DNA of 16,423 bases from CAIKMD01 sp035277525 (GTDB taxonomy: Bacteria; Pseudomonadota; Alphaproteobacteria; ATCC43930; CGMCC-115725), in assembly GCA_035277525.1 (NCBI GenBank), contig DATEKH010000209.1:1-16423 (forward strand), in the 5' to 3' direction. This document shows, one piece after another, positions 13,808-16,423 of the stretch. Made by a program: the position numbers and the translations under genes. Under the pieces are notes generated by a model. The model was not told the origin of the DNA. It did no database searches and saw only the letters and a program-made list of their open reading frames with translations. Positions within the stretch are counted from its first letter, which is position 1. Each line of letters begins with the position of its first letter.

Positions 13808-14236
13808 ATGGACGCCCTGCTCAAAGTCGCGGCGCCCGTGCTGGTCGAGCTGGTACGGATGGCGCAGGGCGGCGATGTCGCAAAGCGCGGTGCGCTCGCC
13901 GGCGGTTTCGCGTTCGCGGCCCTGCTGTTGGCGCTGGCGGCGATCGGCTGCGCCATCGCCGCGCTGTGGATTTACATGATCCCGCTGATCGGCCCAGGCG
14001 CGGCGCCTCTCGTCTGCGTCGGCGCCCTCTTGATCCTCCTCGGCATCTGCCTGCTGGTCTGCAAATCCCTGTTCCGCCAGCGGTCGCGCGGATCGGACGC
14101 GCTGCTGCAATGCCTCGGCCAGCTCGACCCGTCGGGCTTCTTCAGCGAGCATAAGGCGACGCTGCTGATCGCCGCGCTGGTCCTGGGCCTGATCGCGGGC
14201 AGCGGCTCGGGCGCGGGCGGCAAGCGCCCGCGCTAG
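13808..14236 (+). CDS. YqjE/phage holin superfamily III-like membrane protein
   Basis: The protein has 142 residues. Two strong hydrophobic helices (about residues 37-60 and 66-86) are separated by a short Gly-Pro turn (IPLIGPGAAP); a polar stretch with RQRSRGSD follows, then a third hydrophobic segment near 117-132 and a Gly/Ser-rich basic tail. This fits the YqjE / holin-III (DUF1469-type) family, found beside YqjD-like genes and not evidence of a phage by itself. It ends 1 base before the stop of the convergent GH15 gene. There is no recognisable catalytic motif. Confidence 0.65.
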   Translation: MDALLKVAAPVLVELVRMAQGGDVAKRGALAGGFAFAALLLALAAIGCAIAALWIYMIPLIGPGAAPLVCVGALLILLGICLLVCKSLFRQRSRGSDALLQCLGQLDPSGFFSEHKATLLIAALVLGLIAGSGSGAGGKRPR

Positions 14237-14237
14237 A

Positions 14238-16064
14238 TCATGCCCGAGGCTTCGCGCGGCGCCGCGCCGGGCCTTGCGCGAGCGACAGATTGTGCGCGGT
14301 GTTGATCAACCCGACATGCGAGAAGGCCTGGGGGAAATTGCCGAGGAAGCGGCGCGCGCGCGGATCGTATTCCTCGGGTAGCAGCCCGACATCGTTGCGG
14401 ATCGCGAGCAGGCGCTCGAACATCTCGCGCGCCTCGCTCATCCGACCCATCAGCGCGAAATTGTCGGCGAGCCAAAAGCTGCAGAGGAGAAACGCGCCTT
14501 CGCCGGGCGGCAGCCCGTCAGCGCGATCGTCCGATTGATAGCGCATGACGAATCCGTCGCAGGCGAGCTCGCGGGCAATCGCATCGGCGGTGCGCGCGAC
14601 GCGCGGATCGTCGGGCGGAAGGAAGCCCACGAGCGGGATGCGCAAGAGCGCCGCGTCGAGCGTCTTGCCTTCGAAGGTCTGGACGAAGACGCCGCGAGCG
14701 GGATCATAGGCGCGCGCGCAGACCTCGGCGTGAATCGTGTCGCGTTGCGCCTTCCAGCTCTCGATCGGTCCGTGCAGCGTGCCGCGCTCGATCTGGCGCA
14801 CGGCGCGATCGAACGCCACCCAGGCCATGACCGCGGAATGAGTATGGCGCTGCGGCGGCCCGCGGATCTCCCAGATGCCGGCATCGGGAACGGTCCAGCG
14901 GCTCTCGAGATGCTCGAGCAGCGCTTCCTGGACGTGGGCGGCGTCGTCCTTGGGCTCGATGTCGTGCAGCGTCGCCGAATAGAGCGCGTCCGTGATCTCG
15001 CCGAATACGTCGAGCTGATCCTGGGTGTAGGCGGCGTTGCCGACGCGAACCGGCGCGCTGCCCTCGTAGCCGGCGAGCCAGGGAAGCTTGTATTCGTCGA
15101 GGCGGCGCTCGCCACCGATGCCGTACATGATCTGAGTCTCGGCGGGCACGCCGGCGACGGCGCGCAGCAGCCACTCGCGCCAAGCCTGCGCCTCGGCGCG
15201 GTAGCCCGAGAGCAGGAATGCGTAGAGCGTGAAGGTCGCGTCGCGCAGCCAGCAATAGCGGTAATCCCAATTGCGCACGCCGCCCAATTTCTCGGGCAGC
15301 GACGTGGTCGGAGCGGCGACGATGCCGCCGGTCGGCGCGTGGGTCAGCGCCTTGAGCGTCAAGAGCGAGCGCGTCGTCGCATCGCGCCACTCGCCCTTGG
15401 TGCGGTTGCGCCGTGCCCAGCTCCGCCACCAGTGCTCGGCCTTTTCGAGCGCAGCCGCCGGATCCGTCGGTCGCGGCTCGCGCTCATGCGAGCGATACCA
15501 GGTGAGGACGAACGGCACGGTCTCGCCCGCGGAGAGCGTGAATTCGCTTACCGTCGTCATGTCGCGGCCTTCAAGGCGCACCGGCGTGCGCAGCACCAGC
15601 GCGTCCGGCCCGGCGATCGCCCTCAACCCGCCCTCATGGCGGCGCACCCACGGGATGATGCTGCCATAATCGAAGCGGAAGATCGCCTCAATGCGCATTC
15701 GCATCGAGCCGCTTTCGCCGGCAAGCAGGCGGATGACCTCGGTCGAATCGGGCTTCGCCGGCACCGGCATGAAATCGATGAGAAGCGCGCTGTCATTGCC
15801 CGAGCGGAAACGCGTTTCGAGGATCATGGTGTCCGGACGGTAGCGCCGCTCGACGCTCAGCCCGTCGCGATCCGGCGCGATCAGCCAGCGGCCATTGCGG
15901 GGCTCGCCGAGCAAGGCGGCGAAGCAGGCGGGCGAATCGAAGCGCGGAAAGCTCAGCCAGTCGATCGAGCCGTCGCGGCCGACGAGCGCGCTGGTGACGC
16001 AGTTGCCGATGAGGCCGTAATCTTCGATGCGCGACGACAAGTCGGAAGGACCGCCTATGACCAA
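14238..16064 (-). CDS. Glycoside hydrolase family 15 (trehalase/glucoamylase-like)
   Basis: The protein has 608 residues in the GH15 arrangement: an N-terminal beta-sandwich (about 1-220), starting with IEDYGLIGNCVTSALVGRDG and SIDWLSFPRFDSPACFAALL, then an (alpha/alpha)6 barrel. Barrel landmarks are NWDYRYCWLRDA (near 266-277), E399 in IWEIRG as likely general acid, and E564/E565 in LLPEEYDP before RFLGNFPQAFSH as likely general base. Relatives release glucose from alpha-glucans; several bacterial members of this shape are trehalases, so the substrate is open. No signal peptide, so cytoplasmic. The start is uncertain: TTG at 16064 (listed) or TTG at 16040; an in-frame stop precedes both. A full EcfG-type promoter lies about 75 bases upstream. 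Confidence 0.92.
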   Translation of the reverse strand: MVIGGPSDLSSRIEDYGLIGNCVTSALVGRDGSIDWLSFPRFDSPACFAALLGEPRNGRWLIAPDRDGLSVERRYRPDTMILETRFRSGNDSALLIDFMPVPAKPDSTEVIRLLAGESGSMRMRIEAIFRFDYGSIIPWVRRHEGGLRAIAGPDALVLRTPVRLEGRDMTTVSEFTLSAGETVPFVLTWYRSHEREPRPTDPAAALEKAEHWWRSWARRNRTKGEWRDATTRSLLTLKALTHAPTGGIVAAPTTSLPEKLGGVRNWDYRYCWLRDATFTLYAFLLSGYRAEAQAWREWLLRAVAGVPAETQIMYGIGGERRLDEYKLPWLAGYEGSAPVRVGNAAYTQDQLDVFGEITDALYSATLHDIEPKDDAAHVQEALLEHLESRWTVPDAGIWEIRGPPQRHTHSAVMAWVAFDRAVRQIERGTLHGPIESWKAQRDTIHAEVCARAYDPARGVFVQTFEGKTLDAALLRIPLVGFLPPDDPRVARTADAIARELACDGFVMRYQSDDRADGLPPGEGAFLLCSFWLADNFALMGRMSEAREMFERLLAIRNDVGLLPEEYDPRARRFLGNFPQAFSHVGLINTAHNLSLAQGPARRRAKPRA

Positions 16065-16134
16065 TATTCAGGGCGGGTGGCGCCGCGATCGGCGCTCGAA
16101 GCCCGCGGAGGGATTGTGATGCTCGCGGAGCGAT

Positions 16135-16160
16135 AACGCAACGCGGGCCGGCCGCGTTCC
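16135..16160 (-). promoter_or_regulatory. Full-consensus EcfG-type promoter ahead of the GH15 gene
   Basis: On the - strand, GGAAC (16160-16156) is followed after exactly 17 bases by CGTT (16138-16135). This is the full EcfG consensus GGAAC-N16/17-CGTT, 71 bases before the listed GH15 start, a normal leader length. A second CGTT at 16143-16140 has a 12-base spacing that is too short. Confidence 0.65.
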
Positions 16161-16227
16161 CCGCCGCCGCGCGCTCGCGGCGAGGAAGCGGTTGTCGGCG
16201 ATTCCCGCGGGTGCTTAAACTCCCGCG

Positions 16228-16423
16228 ATGGCATGGGTTCGGGTGCGTCTCGATATCATCTTTCTGCCCTTGGCGCTCGCCGCGCTCACGGCGTTGTCGG
16301 CCTGCGTGCGCAACGGCCCGCCCGCGCCCGTGATCATGGGCGATCAGAGCGCGGATGAGGTGGCGCGAGCGGAAGCGCGCGCGCCGGCGGTCGCCACCAT
16401 CGCGCCGCCCGCGCCGGCGGTTG
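16228..16423 (+). CDS. Lipoprotein, probable NlpD-like M23 peptidase, cut at the window end
   Basis: The frame starts at ATG 16228 and is open to the window edge (65 codons). It begins with a basic and hydrophobic signal ending in a lipobox LSAC with the lipid-modified C26, followed by VRNGPPAPVIMG and a Pro/Ala-rich linker. This is the usual N-terminus of alphaproteobacterial NlpD-like lipoproteins (LysM plus M23 domains, cell-wall hydrolase activation), and nlpD commonly follows surE-pcm. The LysM and M23 domains lie beyond the window, so the name is an inference from context. The 163-base spacer before it holds the GH15 promoter and a 7-bp GC hairpin (16165-16182). Confidence 0.6.
   Translation, partial: MAWVRVRLDIIFLPLALAALTALSACVRNGPPAPVIMGDQSADEVARAEARAPAVATIAPPAPAV

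Noticed and set aside
13808..14236. The holin-like protein as evidence of a prophage
   Set aside because: No other phage gene is present, and YqjE-like members of this superfamily are chromosomal partners of YqjD-like proteins.
14535..16136. A 533-codon ORF on the + strand
   Set aside because: It is the antisense shadow of the GH15 gene; the sequence is Arg/Ala-rich with no domain, and GH15 landmarks on the - strand are clear.
1..16423. tRNA, rRNA, CRISPR array, insertion sequence or attachment site
   Set aside because: I saw no cloverleaf-like segment with a CCA or TTCGA-type arm, no regularly spaced repeats and no transposase or integrase frame; gaps are small apart from 9505-9916.

Overview
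The window is GC-rich DNA from an alphaproteobacterium. The evidence is a tatB-tatC-serS-surE-pcm run followed at a distance by an nlpD-like lipoprotein gene, an EcfG-like ECF sigma factor with matching GGAAC/CGTT promoters, and ATGA-type coupled starts throughout. The exact order or genus cannot be fixed from sequence alone; a Rhizobiales or Rhodospirillales relative would fit.

Region 1 (1-4579, + strand) is a periplasmic copper/redox cluster. It holds the 3' part of a small exported Cys-containing protein, a Tat-exported CueO-like multicopper oxidase with a Met-rich loop, a c-type cytochrome with an uncharacterised C-terminal extension, a DUF411 protein with a CxCC motif, a membrane-anchored TlpA-like thioredoxin and CcdA. 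Several junctions overlap by 4 nt, so it reads as one operon. I infer that the oxidase and cytochrome do periplasmic metal and electron chemistry, while CcdA and TlpA carry reducing equivalents across the membrane to thiol proteins such as DUF411.

Region 2 (4751-8952, + strand) is housekeeping: tatB, tatC, serS, surE and pcm. No tatA precedes tatB; ccdA and a short non-coding spacer take its place. A 75-bp compound palindromic repeat sits between tatB and tatC.

Region 3 (8977-16064) separates pcm from the nlpD-like gene that normally follows it. It starts with an EcfG-like sigma gene (- strand). Divergent from it are a 6-phosphogluconate dehydrogenase (gnd), a glucose-6-phosphate dehydrogenase (zwf) and a ROK/polyphosphate-type glucokinase. 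Next come three small membrane-protein genes (DUF1328, with a frameshift at a T6 run; a DUF883/YqjD-like anchor; a YqjE/holin-like protein). It ends with a GH15 glucosidase/trehalase on the - strand. Three promoter-like sites resembling the EcfG consensus head the three transcription units: a full match before GH15, a one-mismatch match before the membrane genes and a partial match before gnd. The enzymes could form a route from an internal glucoside to glucose, glucose 6-phosphate, 6-phosphogluconate and ribulose 5-phosphate under general-stress control. This is the most interesting hypothesis in the window.

Region 4 (16065-16423) is a spacer and the 5' end of the nlpD-like lipoprotein gene, cut by the window edge.
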